A stretch of 34,347 nt of DNA. Source: Planctomycetaceae bacterium. GTDB lineage: Bacteria > Planctomycetota > Planctomycetia > Pirellulales > Pirellulaceae. Numbering within the stretch: position 1 is the first letter of the stretch; each line of letters begins with the position of its first letter. The notes beneath the pieces were generated by a model. That model was not told the origin of the DNA. It saw only the letters and a list, made by a program, of their open reading frames with translations, and searched no databases. The DNA is taken from positions 1 through 34,347 of the forward strand of contig SKZY01000475.1 in the NCBI GenBank assembly GCA_007127095.1, read 5' to 3'. Of this stretch, positions 8,698 to 17,328 are shown one piece after another. The position numbers and the translations under genes are program-made.

Positions 8698-9270
8698 ATG
8701 CTGTTGAAATTGCTGGTGGTCTTCGTGACCGTTCCGCTGATCGAATTGTACCTACTGCTCTGGCTGGCGAACATAACCAGCATCGCGACAACCGTCTTGA
8801 TCGTCATCGCCACCGCCATCGTCGGTTCTTGGCTCGCCCGCCAGCAAGGCTGGATGGCGATTTGGCGGTTTCGTCGGGCCGCGACCGAAGGACGTTTACC
8901 GACCGACGAAATCGTCGACGGTCTGCTGATCGTCTTCGCGGCGGCGCTGCTCTTGACCCCCGGACTGCTAACCGATGCGTTCGGGTTGGCGCTGCTGATT
9001 CCAACCAGCCGCAAACGGATCCGACGCTTCCTACTGCGGCGTGTCAGCCAGCGGATTCGCGTACAGACGGCGGTCTTCACCGATCGGGCAAACGGCAATA
9101 GCGACTTCGACCACGGCGGGACGATCGATGCCCAATTTCGTCACGCACCGCAGGCTCTCGCCCCCGGCGATACCGACGAAGCGGTGACCGACGGTCTGGG
9201 CGACCAACAATCGACGCCCGAATCGCCAAGCCCCGGACAACCCCGCCCGCCTAGCGATAAACTCGATTAA
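8698..9270 (+). CDS. fxsA: FxsA family membrane protein
   Basis: 190 aa. Residues 1-120 match the FxsA family: an N-terminal helix (MLLKLLVVFVTVPLIELYLLLWLA cut at Leu/Trp), a second helix near 27-46, the cytoplasmic segment ARQQGW followed by GRLPTDEIVDGLL, and helices containing LLLTPGLLTDAFGLALLIP, the most conserved part of the family. The C-terminal 70 residues are polar and Pro-rich. FxsA of E. coli is an inner-membrane protein whose loss lets phage T7 exclusion by F plasmids proceed; its own cellular role is unclear. It is divergent from the Tat-ThuA gene and convergent with the next gene, overlapping its 3' end by 20 bp. Confidence 0.93.
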   Translation: MLLKLLVVFVTVPLIELYLLLWLANITSIATTVLIVIATAIVGSWLARQQGWMAIWRFRRAATEGRLPTDEIVDGLLIVFAAALLLTPGLLTDAFGLALLIPTSRKRIRRFLLRRVSQRIRVQTAVFTDRANGNSDFDHGGTIDAQFRHAPQALAPGDTDEAVTDGLGDQQSTPESPSPGQPRPPSDKLD

Positions 9271-10636
9271 AAATCGCAGGGTCGAACGGGTTTTCAACCT
9301 TGGGTAATCGCTGTGGCTTCATTCGATCACCACCGCGCGTTGTCGTTCGTTCTCGCGAGGTTCCGGCCGCTGGCACGACATCGCCGACGGGCCAATTTCC
9401 ACGGTCCGGACCGAAACCGCCACTCGACTCCCGCGGTTGATCGACAAATCCCGCCTGGCGTACCGCCGGTTCGGATTCGATCTGCCGGTCGATCATGTCG
9501 CCGCGCACAGGTCGCGACCTCGCCGGCGGCTGAGACGGCGCCGGTATCTTCGCTGCAACGTCGCTATCGTGCCCCGATTCCCAATCGGCGACCTGTGTGA
9601 CCCAATCGCGAAGGCTCTCGATCGCCGATTCGTCGCCCCGTTTCAGTGGTGCGTCGCCACGACCGGCGTGAGCCATCGTGGCGTATCGCAACAAAGGACT
9701 CGTCTGCGGCGAACTCGACTCAATCTGGCCAAGCGTCGCTGCCAGATTCAATCTCGTCAATCGAGCCGGCGTTCGCACACCGATCCCCAGGTGACTCAAT
9801 TGCCAATTCGCGTCGGTCGGACTGCGGTGGCAACCGGCATTGCCACAGCGGTTGATCAACAATGGCTGGATCGGGTTTGCAAAATGGGCCAGCGCCCCCG
9901 AGGGCCACTGCGAATCATCGATCCCATCGTCTTCTCGTTCCGACGCGCGGCCCTGATCGCGATCGGGAAACGCATCGGCCATCACCAAGCCGCCGCGGCC
10001 CGTGTCAGACTTGCCAGTGATCGCATCGAGCGAGCGGCGGAGTCGGAGTGTTTCGGGGTGCGACGGGTCGAGCATCGCCGCGGCGTCGAGCGCCACCGCC
10101 ATTTCATAGTAAAGTCGGTTCTGCAAGCACCAGCGGGCATCATCGTTAAACGACTTGACGTCCGGAAAGGGGCGGTTTGCCGTCCGGTAACGGTAGACCT
10201 CATCCAGACTCGACGCCACACAGCTGACCTGTCGGCGATCAAGCCGCAATTCACTGCCGTCGCCACGATCGATCACGACCGTCGTACCGAGCAACTTCGC
10301 GCTGCCCTGAATCACGTTGCCGTTTCGCAACAACACAAACCCTGCCGCATCGTCTGTCGCCGCTGAGGGTACTGTCGTCGTCATCGGGTTGATCGTCGGC
10401 GCAGGGTTGATCGTCGGCGCAGGTTTGATCGTCGACGCCGGGGTTTGGCCATCCACCACGCCGGGAGTCAAACCGAACCCAACCAACAGAGCGATCAACC
10501 GCGGCAGCAACCAGCGGTTCAGTCGCTCGATATTGGCAGGAGATCGTGAGGGAGAAATGTGTCCGATACCTGTTCCGAGCGCTTCGCCCTCCGGATGCTT
10601 GGAACAACAGCTACCTGACACGTGATTCCCGTTCAT
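9251..10636 (-). CDS. Exported protein with CX4CH haem-like motif, function unknown
   Basis: 461 aa if started at ATG 10636. The first 40 or so residues are translated repeat sequence (10550-10640), so the true start may be a downstream TTG, CTG or ATT before the signal core WLLPRLIALLVGFGLTPGVV; no good Shine-Dalgarno decides. After cleavage (near VDGQ) comes a Pro/Thr repeat, then a small domain (GFVLLRNGNVIQGS...DGSELRLDRRQVS) and a TPR-like helical stretch (YYEMAVALDAAAMLDPSHPETLRLR). A CGNAGCH motif (bases 9827-9847) begins a region resembling planctomycete cytochrome-like domains, ending in ESLRDWVTQV. CX4CH would be an atypical c-haem site. The C-terminal 100 residues are Pro/Arg-rich and disordered. 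Its stop lies inside the convergent fxsA. Confidence 0.8.
   Translation of the reverse strand: MNGNHVSGSCCSKHPEGEALGTGIGHISPSRSPANIERLNRWLLPRLIALLVGFGLTPGVVDGQTPASTIKPAPTINPAPTINPMTTTVPSAATDDAAGFVLLRNGNVIQGSAKLLGTTVVIDRGDGSELRLDRRQVSCVASSLDEVYRYRTANRPFPDVKSFNDDARWCLQNRLYYEMAVALDAAAMLDPSHPETLRLRRSLDAITGKSDTGRGGLVMADAFPDRDQGRASEREDDGIDDSQWPSGALAHFANPIQPLLINRCGNAGCHRSPTDANWQLSHLGIGVRTPARLTRLNLAATLGQIESSSPQTSPLLRYATMAHAGRGDAPLKRGDESAIESLRDWVTQVADWESGHDSDVAAKIPAPSQPPARSRPVRGDMIDRQIESEPAVRQAGFVDQPRESSGGFGPDRGNWPVGDVVPAAGTSRERTTTRGGDRMKPQRLPKVENPFDPAIFNRVYR
10386..10439 (+). repeat. Three 18-bp tandem repeats in the exported-protein gene
   Basis: The unit GGGTTGATCGTCGGCGCA occurs exactly at 10386 and 10404, with a third slightly diverged copy at 10422-10439. 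On the minus strand it encodes a Pro/Thr/Ile/Asn-rich linker just after the signal peptide and keeps frame. Confidence 0.9.
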
Positions 10637-10640
10637 TACC
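10550..10640 (+). repeat. REP-like palindromic repeat, copy 2 (diverged)
   Basis: Outer arms GTGTC and GACAC and inner arms TGTTCC and GGAACA pair, around a loop CTTCGCCCTCCGGATGCTT related to copy 1. The right flank GATTCCCGTTCATTACC aligns with the tail of copies 1 and 3. The only ATG available to the 9251 gene lies within this tail. Confidence 0.7.
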
Positions 10641-11126
10641 AAATCATTGCCAAAACACTCGAATCGATTCAGCCGCCAGACATCAACTCATCCCGGTCAT
10701 CTCGACCGGCCAGCACGGGCGACGCAACGCTCCCACAAGTAGCTTGGTTAGCGACCACCGACGGCGAATCGCAAGGCCAATCGCGAGCCTAGCAGCGTTT
10801 TTTCATGGCTTACCGCCGGTCGCCGGTAGGTCTGGCCTCGGCAGGGCAGGGCTGCCAACCTTTGGAGGTCGACAAAATGAATGAAGGGTTGCCGATCGCG
10901 ATGTTTTTGTTCCGCCCCCAGCGCCCCACCTTTCCCTCAGTACACCCAGCCAAGGCAAAACACCCCAGGGTGTTAGGATCGAGCGAAAAATCAGTGCTTG
11001 AAACTTTTTGTGCGGAGCACCCGAAGGGCGAGCTCGTCGCGAAAGGTGCCGGACACTTTTCCCCCATACCCACGACGTCACTTATCGATTCCGACTGGCT
11101 CAGGACCGGATCGGACAACGCGATCG
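10641..11126. other. Non-coding stretch between two minus-strand genes
   Basis: No convincing gene in either direction. It holds repeat copy 3 (10976-11065). A GC-rich segment at about 10815-10860 has overlapping short GGC/GCC palindromes, and there is a T-run at 10797-10802 without a strong stem. The left part should contain the promoter of the 9251 gene. Confidence 0.6.
10976..11065 (-). repeat. REP-like palindromic repeat, copy 3 (opposite orientation)
   Basis: Reverse complement of the copy 1 layout: loop GCACCCGAAGGGCGAG, arm GGTGCCGGACACTTTT followed by CCCCC, and GGATCGAGCGAAAAATCAG at the other end, matching the tail of copy 1. It lies about 60 bp past the stop of the zinc-ribbon gene and could act as its 3' end structure. 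Confidence 0.8.
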
Positions 11127-12638
11127 TTACTGGTCGGCATCGGCGGATGCCGTCGCCTTCCGTTCTCGTTCTCGTTCCCGTTCGATGTCGTTGACCATCG
11201 GCGGGGCGTTGACGGCGTGACCGATCGCGAATGCCAATCGCCCGATGATCCCGAAATAGGCGAACACGCCCGACACGGTGACCACAATCGCGAGCAAGGC
11301 ACCGGTCTTCGGCGGACAGACACTGGCGATCATGAAGCAGAGAAACATCGCGAAGAACAACACGGCCGATGCCAGATAGGCCGCCCCCCATTGATCGGGG
11401 CTGCGAACGATCGATTTGCTGACGTCGGTCGAGAACGGCACCATCACACTCTGCTCGTCGAGCATCGACATCAGTACGACCGGAAACAACGCGTACAGAG
11501 ACAGCATGGTCAACGCGACCGTCAGCAACCCGCCGGGAAACAGGAAATGGGCGACCATCCAGATCGGTCCGGCCGAGACCGCGACCGCCGAAATCACGAC
11601 GATCAGTTGGCCGAACCATTCCATCGGATCGAAGACCGGCCAATCGCTGACCCGTTCCTCGCCGTTGGCGACCGATTGCAAAATCGCGAACCCACAGGCG
11701 AGCACCAAGGCCCCGAACACGGCGCCGCCGGCAAACATCCCGAGCACCACGACGCGGCTCTCATGTTCCACCGACAGGGCGATCGCGGCGGGGATGAAGG
11801 CGAGCAGCGAGAGCAACAAGATATGGACCGCGACGGCGGGATCGACGAAAACCCGTCCGAGCCCCGAAAACCAGGCTCCGAAGGCGGGGAGTTCCCATTC
11901 CTCTTCCTCCGAATCGTCCTCGGCCGCTTCAGCCGCCCGCAACAAATCGTCAGCCGATTTACGGAACGGGTCGGACACGCGAGCCGGTAACTGATCACCG
12001 TCACCGTCGCTGAACGCGTACGTCGCGGCCGCCTCGAGGTCAGGCTTATACTTCGGTTTCGCCCGCTGAGGCGGCGGGACGACGATCGCCGAATGACAAT
12101 CGGGGCAGCGAATCCGCTTACCCACCTGAGCGACCTTCGCGTAAGTCACCGATTCGCAGACCGGACAGCGAACCCGAAACGAATCGTCAGCCGACGGCTT
12201 GGCTTCCACTCGCTTCATCGGAGCCGCTTGCTGGTCGTCGTCGTTAGCAAAACCGGCCAACGCATCGAGGTCGGAGGAGCTCAACGGCGGCGGATCAACC
12301 GGCTTCCCGCCAGCCGAACCTCCACGTCCCGTGACTCCGCCAGTCGAGCGGGTCGGAGGTTCCGCCGGAATCATAAACTCGTCGTCATCATCCGCATCCG
12401 CCGGGCCCGCTGCATCCGCCGCACGCGCCGGACCCGCTGCATCCGTCGACGCCGATGTCAAATCGGTCTCGAGTTTCAACCAATCGTCGTCGTCGCCAGC
12501 GGTCGCGGCGACACCGGGCACCTTGATCTTGTTGCCACACTGTTCGCAAGCGACCCGTTCGCCCCGCCGCGATGAGGGAATCAACAAGATCGATTCGCAA
12601 ACCGGGCATTTGACCTTAATCGGCTGAACCTCAGACAT
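11127..12638 (-). CDS. Double zinc-ribbon multi-pass membrane protein, function unknown
   Basis: 503 aa. Two MJ0042-like zinc ribbons are visible: Cys11/14/31/34 (CPVC, CEQC) and Cys158/161/178/181 (CPVC, CPDC). A disordered Ala/Asp/Pro-rich linker joins them. From about residue 265 the chain becomes hydrophobic, with roughly five or six membrane helices (for example IAALSVEH-flanked, VVLGMFAGGAVFGALVLACGF, LLAIVVTVSGVFAYFGIIGRL), ending in a charged tail of Arg/Glu. The arrangement, soluble ribbons on a membrane domain of DUF4013-like size, is frequent in planctomycetes but has no assigned role. It starts 49 bp after the frr stop on the same strand, so it may be the last gene of the pyrH-frr transcript. 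Repeat copy 3 follows its stop. Confidence 0.85.
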   Translation of the reverse strand: MSEVQPIKVKCPVCESILLIPSSRRGERVACEQCGNKIKVPGVAATAGDDDDWLKLETDLTSASTDAAGPARAADAAGPADADDDDEFMIPAEPPTRSTGGVTGRGGSAGGKPVDPPPLSSSDLDALAGFANDDDQQAAPMKRVEAKPSADDSFRVRCPVCESVTYAKVAQVGKRIRCPDCHSAIVVPPPQRAKPKYKPDLEAAATYAFSDGDGDQLPARVSDPFRKSADDLLRAAEAAEDDSEEEEWELPAFGAWFSGLGRVFVDPAVAVHILLLSLLAFIPAAIALSVEHESRVVVLGMFAGGAVFGALVLACGFAILQSVANGEERVSDWPVFDPMEWFGQLIVVISAVAVSAGPIWMVAHFLFPGGLLTVALTMLSLYALFPVVLMSMLDEQSVMVPFSTDVSKSIVRSPDQWGAAYLASAVLFFAMFLCFMIASVCPPKTGALLAIVVTVSGVFAYFGIIGRLAFAIGHAVNAPPMVNDIERERERERKATASADADQ

Positions 12639-12686
12639 GACAGCGACACGCTCGAAAAACGCGGGGGGCGATTCAACCGATTCAGT

Positions 12687-13247
12687 TTACTCTTCCAGCA
12701 CTTCGGCTTCGCGGGTTTTCGCCAATTCGCTCGCCTGCGACTCAAATTTTTTGGTCAACTCCTGGACCTCATCCTTCAGCCTAGCGCGGTCGTCCTCCGA
12801 CATCAGCTTTTCCTTTTCGGCGGTATCGGCCGCTTTGTTGGCGTCACGGCGAATGTTTCGGATGCTGATCTTCGCGTCCTCGGTCAACTCCTTGATCCGG
12901 GCGACCATTTTCTTCCGTACTTCGGTCGACAATGGCGGGACGTTGATCCGAATGATCCGTCCGTCGCTCTGCGGATTGAGTCCCAAATCACCGGCGACGA
13001 TCGCTTTTTCGATTTCCTTAATCGTCGACGTGTCGTAAGGCCGGATCACGATCTGCTGCGGTTCGGGGGTACCGATCGAGGCGAGTTGTTTCAGCGGCGT
13101 TTGTGAACCGTAGACCTCGACGCGAACCGAATCGACCAACCCCGGATTGGCCCGTCCGGTTCGGATCCCAGCCAAATTGTGACTCAACACGGCGAGCGCT
13201 TTATCCATTCGCTGTTCGGTGTCGGTCAGGGTTTCTTCGTAGGTCAT
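12687..13247 (-). CDS. frr: Ribosome recycling factor
   Basis: 186 aa, the usual length. RRF acts with EF-G to split the post-termination ribosome. The whole chain fits: N-terminal helix EQRMDKALAVLSHNLAGIRTGRANP with the invariant RTGRA (residues about 29-33), then a beta domain (VYGSQTPLKQLASIGTPEPQQ, IVIRPYD). A second helical arm carries the conserved GLNPQSDGRIIRINVPPL and TEVRKKMVARIKELTEDAKISIRNIRRDAN elements, cut at their usual positions. A GGAG lies 8 nt before the ATG. It follows pyrH by 106 bp on the same strand, a common bacterial pairing. Confidence 0.98.
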   Translation of the reverse strand: MTYEETLTDTEQRMDKALAVLSHNLAGIRTGRANPGLVDSVRVEVYGSQTPLKQLASIGTPEPQQIVIRPYDTSTIKEIEKAIVAGDLGLNPQSDGRIIRINVPPLSTEVRKKMVARIKELTEDAKISIRNIRRDANKAADTAEKEKLMSEDDRARLKDEVQELTKKFESQASELAKTREAEVLEE

Positions 13248-13353
13248 GAGGGAGACTCCATCGTTGGGGTGTTGAGGTGCATTTTTGATCGCGATTGCGA
13301 TTGATAGGACGGCGCTGCTTCAGGCCGTTAGGTCGCGGTCGCGACGTCGTCGA

Positions 13354-14112
13354 TCATCCGCTCGGGCCGCCGATCCAGGTCCCGATACTTTCGCCCGCCA
13401 CGGCACGAACGATATTGCCATCCTGCTTAAAATTGAACACCAAAATCGGGACTTGGTGTTCACGGCAAAGCGCGATTGCGGTGGCGTCCATGACCCGGAG
13501 GTTCTTTTCGATCACTTGCTGGTAGCTGAGTGACTCGTAGAGCACGGCATGGGGGTTCTTTTCGGGGTCTTCAGTGTAGACGCCGTCGACTCGGGTGGCC
13601 TTGAGCACGACATCGGCGCCAAGTTCCAGGGCCCGTTGGGCGGCTGCGGTATCGGTCGTCACGAAGGGCCTGCCGATCCCGGCGGCGAGGATCACAACGC
13701 GTCCCTTTTCGAGGTGCCGGAGGGCTCGACGACGGATAAACGGTTCGGCGACCGTATCGACTCCGATCGCCGACATCACGCGGGTGCTGCAGCCAAGCGA
13801 CTCCAGGGCGTCCTGCATCGCCATCGAGTTGATCACGGTCGCCATCATACCCATGTAGTGGGCTGTGGCCTGTTGGACCATCGTATTGGTGCCGCTGAAC
13901 TGGGCTCCGCGAAGGATATTTCCGCCACCGATCACCACCGCGATCTGGCAACCCGTGGCATGAGCCTGTTGGATCTGCCGAGCGATGCACTCGACCTCAT
14001 CACCGCTGATCCCCCGTTGATTCGAGTCGGCCAAACTTTCGCCGCTAAGTTTCAGAATCACGCGGTGGTAACGCAGCGGGGGCGGGGCGTTGGCTTCGGG
14101 CATGACGGTCAT
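13354..14112 (-). CDS. pyrH: UMP kinase
   Basis: 252 aa. Hexameric bacterial UMP kinase phosphorylates UMP to UDP with ATP, for pyrimidine and cell-wall precursor supply. Signatures: KLSGESL (phosphate loop, near residue 21), GGGNILRG (about 62-69), [21 protein letters not shown], and [14 protein letters not shown] (nucleotide-binding C-terminal half). The chain is slightly long because of an N-terminal [13 protein letters not shown] extension. A second ATG at 14103 is an equally plausible start; neither has a clear Shine-Dalgarno. The gene is followed by frr. The usual upstream partners rpsB and tsf are absent; a large exported-protein gene lies there instead, ending 74 bp before. Confidence 0.97.
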   Translation of the reverse strand: MTVMPEANAPPPLRYHRVILKLSGESLADSNQRGISGDEVECIARQIQQAHATGCQIAVVIGGGNILRGAQFSGTNTMVQQATAHYMGMMATVINSMAMQDALESLGCSTRVMSAIGVDTVAEPFIRRRALRHLEKGRVVILAAGIGRPFVTTDTAAAQRALELGADVVLKATRVDGVYTEDPEKNPHAVLYESLSYQQVIEKNLRVMDATAIALCREHQVPILVFNFKQDGNIVRAVAGESIGTWIGGPSG

Positions 14113-14186
14113 TTTCGGGAATCGGGGAATCCGTGCGGCGGTATTCTAAACAAATGCTCGCCCCACGCCATGCCGGGTCGACGACT

Positions 14187-17177
14187 CTAGCGGTCGCGAA
14201 AACGCTTCAATTGCTCATGAACATGCCACTCACCCGGATCGTCCAGCAGGCACAATTCGGCGACCTCGATCGCCTCGTCGGTACGACCGAGACGATGCAG
14301 CACCTCGGCCAATGTGTCGCGATAGACCGTGCTGTCAGGGGCGAAATGGACCGCGGTCCGAGACAACTCGAAGGCCTCGTCGAGACGGTGATCGGATAAC
14401 GCCAGCACCCAAGCGAGATTATTCGCGGTGACGATATCGAGCGGGAACCGTTTCAGGTATTCGTCGCCCGAACGGTAGATCGCCTCGATCGTCGCTTCGG
14501 CGACTTCGCTGAACCCCGCATCACGTAATTTGCCGATCGCCTTTTCGGCGAAGTCGATATCGACGGGATTGAGCCGCAACAAGGCGTCGCGGTGCTTGAA
14601 GATCGCTTCCAAATCGCCCTGGGCGATCGCGGCGTAGACCCGCTTGCGGTGAACCACCGAAGGCAACGCAACATAAGCCGCCGGGAAAAAACTGGCCGAT
14701 TCGATCGTTCCGACAACTGCCAGGTCGAGCAGGTCGGCCTCCAACTCGGGGTCACGTTGGTCGACAGACCGCCGGTAGTTGCTGACCACCGAGTAGAATC
14801 CGTCCTCCTCACCTGCCCCGAACGCGACCAGCGGCAGCAGGTCGCGATAGATCGCCTCACCGCGATCGTGATAGCCCTGTTCGACCAGCCAGTTGGCTAA
14901 TGAGTCACGCAGTTTGACCGACGGGCTACACGCCATCAGATCGATCAATCGCCAGAGCCGCTCCGAACCCTCGTCATCACCGGATCGCGCCGCCGCGATG
15001 GCTTCCCCGACGATCGCCCGCAGCGCAACCGACGCGTCGTCCTCGCTGCGACTGAGCCGCGAGTCGACTCGGCGATTGCGTTCGCTACGATTCCAGATCG
15101 AAGCGAAAGCGTCGCGGGCCGTCGCGGCCCGCCCACCGTTCAATTCCGATTGGGCATATTCCAAGATCGCCTCAAGTTCACCGAATGATGCCAATTTGAC
15201 CAGTGTCCGCTTCGCCAATGCGACTTCGCCATGAGCCTCCAACAGCCGAACGATATCGAGCGACAGCCGAACCACGGGGCGCTGGTCCAACCGCCTGGCA
15301 TCGAGCGGCCTGGCGGCCCGTCGTCGGGTCGAATTGAGCGACGGTCCGGTAGCCTCCCCGGAGAGTACGGCGACCAACTCCCGGTAATCGGTCTGGGGAT
15401 CGAACCCGAGCGGTCGTTTGCCGGCGACGAAGTCGACGACTGCGGCCAGCAGATCAGGCCCTTCCAGCGAGAGCACTTGGGCAAGCCCGATTCCGACCGA
15501 CGCCAACGTTTCGGGTTCAACACCGAAGGCCCGGGCGAGGTAGGCCTGGGTATTCCCCGCTGTCGGCCCCCCTTCACCCGAGACGTAAATTTCGGCCAGC
15601 CAATCGGACCGATTCAACCTCATCAGCGCCTGCAACGAAAACAACCAAGAAAAACGCTTCGCTTGATCGTCGCCCTCGACCGGCGATAAGACCAAACCGC
15701 GAAAAATTTCCCAGGCGGCGTCACGCCGCCCGGTCTGGTAGAGCAGGCGGGCGATCGTCAAGGCGCGGCCGAGTGTCGGCGGCGGCTCGCCCGACCGGAT
15801 GTCGGCCAGATTGACGACGACCGCTTGGGCGGCCGCGATGATCTCCGCAATCTGGCCATCGGTTTGATCGGTATCGAATCCGACGGCCTCGAATGCCTCG
15901 GCCGCTCGACCCGCCTGAAACAACAATTCGGCCGCCACAAATGGCTGATCGGGAAGTAAGATCTCGACCGCCCGGTCGATTTCGCCATGCATCGCCAGCA
16001 CCCGCCAGCGAAGACTGACGAACGGGTCGTCGATCGCCGCATCCGAGCGGTGGTCGTCGTCGCGGTGAGACAACGCGGCGATCGCTTCTCGCCGTAGCTC
16101 CGTATCACCCGAGCGATCCGCGGCGATCAGAGTATATGCCCAGTGCCGGTCGGCGATGTCCGATCCGGGCACCGCAGCGCGGGCCTCCGCGACCTGGCTG
16201 AGGGCTAATTCCGACCAGTGTTTTCCCAACAACTGACAGACCCGCAAGAGTTCGGGGTCACCCGATTCGCGGGCCAACGAAATCGCTTCTTCCTCACGCC
16301 CCAAAATGGTCAAATTGAGCACCGCGATCCGCTGACGATCTTCGTCCGACGCGACCCGATCGGCCGGCAGTTCGATGATCGGCGCCCCCTTGTCGAGACG
16401 TTCCCAGAGACGGTTTCGACATTCGATCATTTCCGTCGTCGTGGCTAACCGGTCGATCAATTCGGCGAACTCATCCAATTGATCTTGGCTGTCGGCCAAT
16501 CGAACATAAAAGGGAAAACCGCGGGTCACCACGGCGGTCACGCGGACGAGTGTCGTCTGATCGTCCGCATCGATCGCTTCCTCGGTCGCCACGCGGGCGC
16601 CGGCGAACCATCCTTGATCGAGCAATTGCTCGACCGAATCGCCCTCGTTGGCCGATTCGAGTTGGCGGACGAGAGAGGTAGGGGTTTCGAACAGGATCCC
16701 ATGTCGCCAGCGATCGAGAATCCATCGGGCTCGTGACGCGACCTCGGGATCGGAGGCTCGGGTCGCCCGCAATACCGCGTCTCGACTCGTGTCGCGGTCA
16801 CGCCACAGTTCGAGAGTCGCCCGCTGCCGCTCGCCAAACGTGCCGCCGCCGAGTGCCGCTTCGAGGTCCTCCGCCGTCCAGGTCGTCGCCGGGGCATCTG
16901 GCGACAGGGCCAACGGTGTCGTATCGGCGAGCCCGCCCGCCTCGACTACCGATCGGGTCGAATCGGTGGCAGATCGGTCGACGTCGGTATTCGTCGGGTC
17001 GGTGCCGGCCTGCGCGGCTGTCGCCCGGTGCGGCGAAAGGCACCACCCGAGCGTCAACAGCGTAATGACGACGGCACCGATCAGCGGTCGACATCTCGAC
17101 CGAAGTCGGCGTTGGGGCTTGATCGAGCCGGTCGTCGAGAGCCGCAGGACGCGTGGGCAGATCGGGATAAACGGCAT
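14187..17177 (-). CDS. Large exported TPR-like repeat protein
   Basis: 996 aa from ATG at 17177; an in-frame GTG at 17228 would add 17 residues. A long basic N-region (RRLRSRCR) leads into a signal or anchor helix (PLIGAVVITLLTLGWCLS, about residues 32-50), so it is periplasmic or anchored in the membrane. The mature chain is almost entirely helical. A HEAT-like segment comes first (ERQRATLELWRDRDTSRDAVLRATRASD and EVASRARWILDRW, split), then many degenerate tetratricopeptide-like pairs. The clearest TPRs are at the C-terminus: NNLAWVLALSDHRLDEAFEL, DTLAEVLHRLGRTDEAIEVA, DPGEWHVHEQLKRF. It probably acts as a protein-binding scaffold; no enzyme domain is seen. It is divergent from the PQQ-type propeller gene at 17329, and the shared 151-bp gap contains TAAAAGTATACGCTAATG, a possible promoter. 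Confidence 0.87.
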   Translation of the reverse strand: MPFIPICPRVLRLSTTGSIKPQRRLRSRCRPLIGAVVITLLTLGWCLSPHRATAAQAGTDPTNTDVDRSATDSTRSVVEAGGLADTTPLALSPDAPATTWTAEDLEAALGGGTFGERQRATLELWRDRDTSRDAVLRATRASDPEVASRARWILDRWRHGILFETPTSLVRQLESANEGDSVEQLLDQGWFAGARVATEEAIDADDQTTLVRVTAVVTRGFPFYVRLADSQDQLDEFAELIDRLATTTEMIECRNRLWERLDKGAPIIELPADRVASDEDRQRIAVLNLTILGREEEAISLARESGDPELLRVCQLLGKHWSELALSQVAEARAAVPGSDIADRHWAYTLIAADRSGDTELRREAIAALSHRDDDHRSDAAIDDPFVSLRWRVLAMHGEIDRAVEILLPDQPFVAAELLFQAGRAAEAFEAVGFDTDQTDGQIAEIIAAAQAVVVNLADIRSGEPPPTLGRALTIARLLYQTGRRDAAWEIFRGLVLSPVEGDDQAKRFSWLFSLQALMRLNRSDWLAEIYVSGEGGPTAGNTQAYLARAFGVEPETLASVGIGLAQVLSLEGPDLLAAVVDFVAGKRPLGFDPQTDYRELVAVLSGEATGPSLNSTRRRAARPLDARRLDQRPVVRLSLDIVRLLEAHGEVALAKRTLVKLASFGELEAILEYAQSELNGGRAATARDAFASIWNRSERNRRVDSRLSRSEDDASVALRAIVGEAIAAARSGDDEGSERLWRLIDLMACSPSVKLRDSLANWLVEQGYHDRGEAIYRDLLPLVAFGAGEEDGFYSVVSNYRRSVDQRDPELEADLLDLAVVGTIESASFFPAAYVALPSVVHRKRVYAAIAQGDLEAIFKHRDALLRLNPVDIDFAEKAIGKLRDAGFSEVAEATIEAIYRSGDEYLKRFPLDIVTANNLAWVLALSDHRLDEAFELSRTAVHFAPDSTVYRDTLAEVLHRLGRTDEAIEVAELCLLDDPGEWHVHEQLKRFRDR

Positions 17178-17328
17178 GGATGGTTCCCGCAGGGCTCGTC
17201 GGATGAGGAAATCAACCTCAGGGGGCACGTTGAATCTGAGCTAAAAGTATACGCTAATGAAGGTGTGGGTCGGGGATTTGGAAGCCCCGACCGTGACCAT
17301 TCGACTTGCCCCCGCCGAGGAATCCGAC

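Noticed and set aside
10797-10802. T-run that could mark an intrinsic terminator
   Set aside because: No stable GC stem immediately precedes it on the plus strand, and no plus-strand gene ends nearby.
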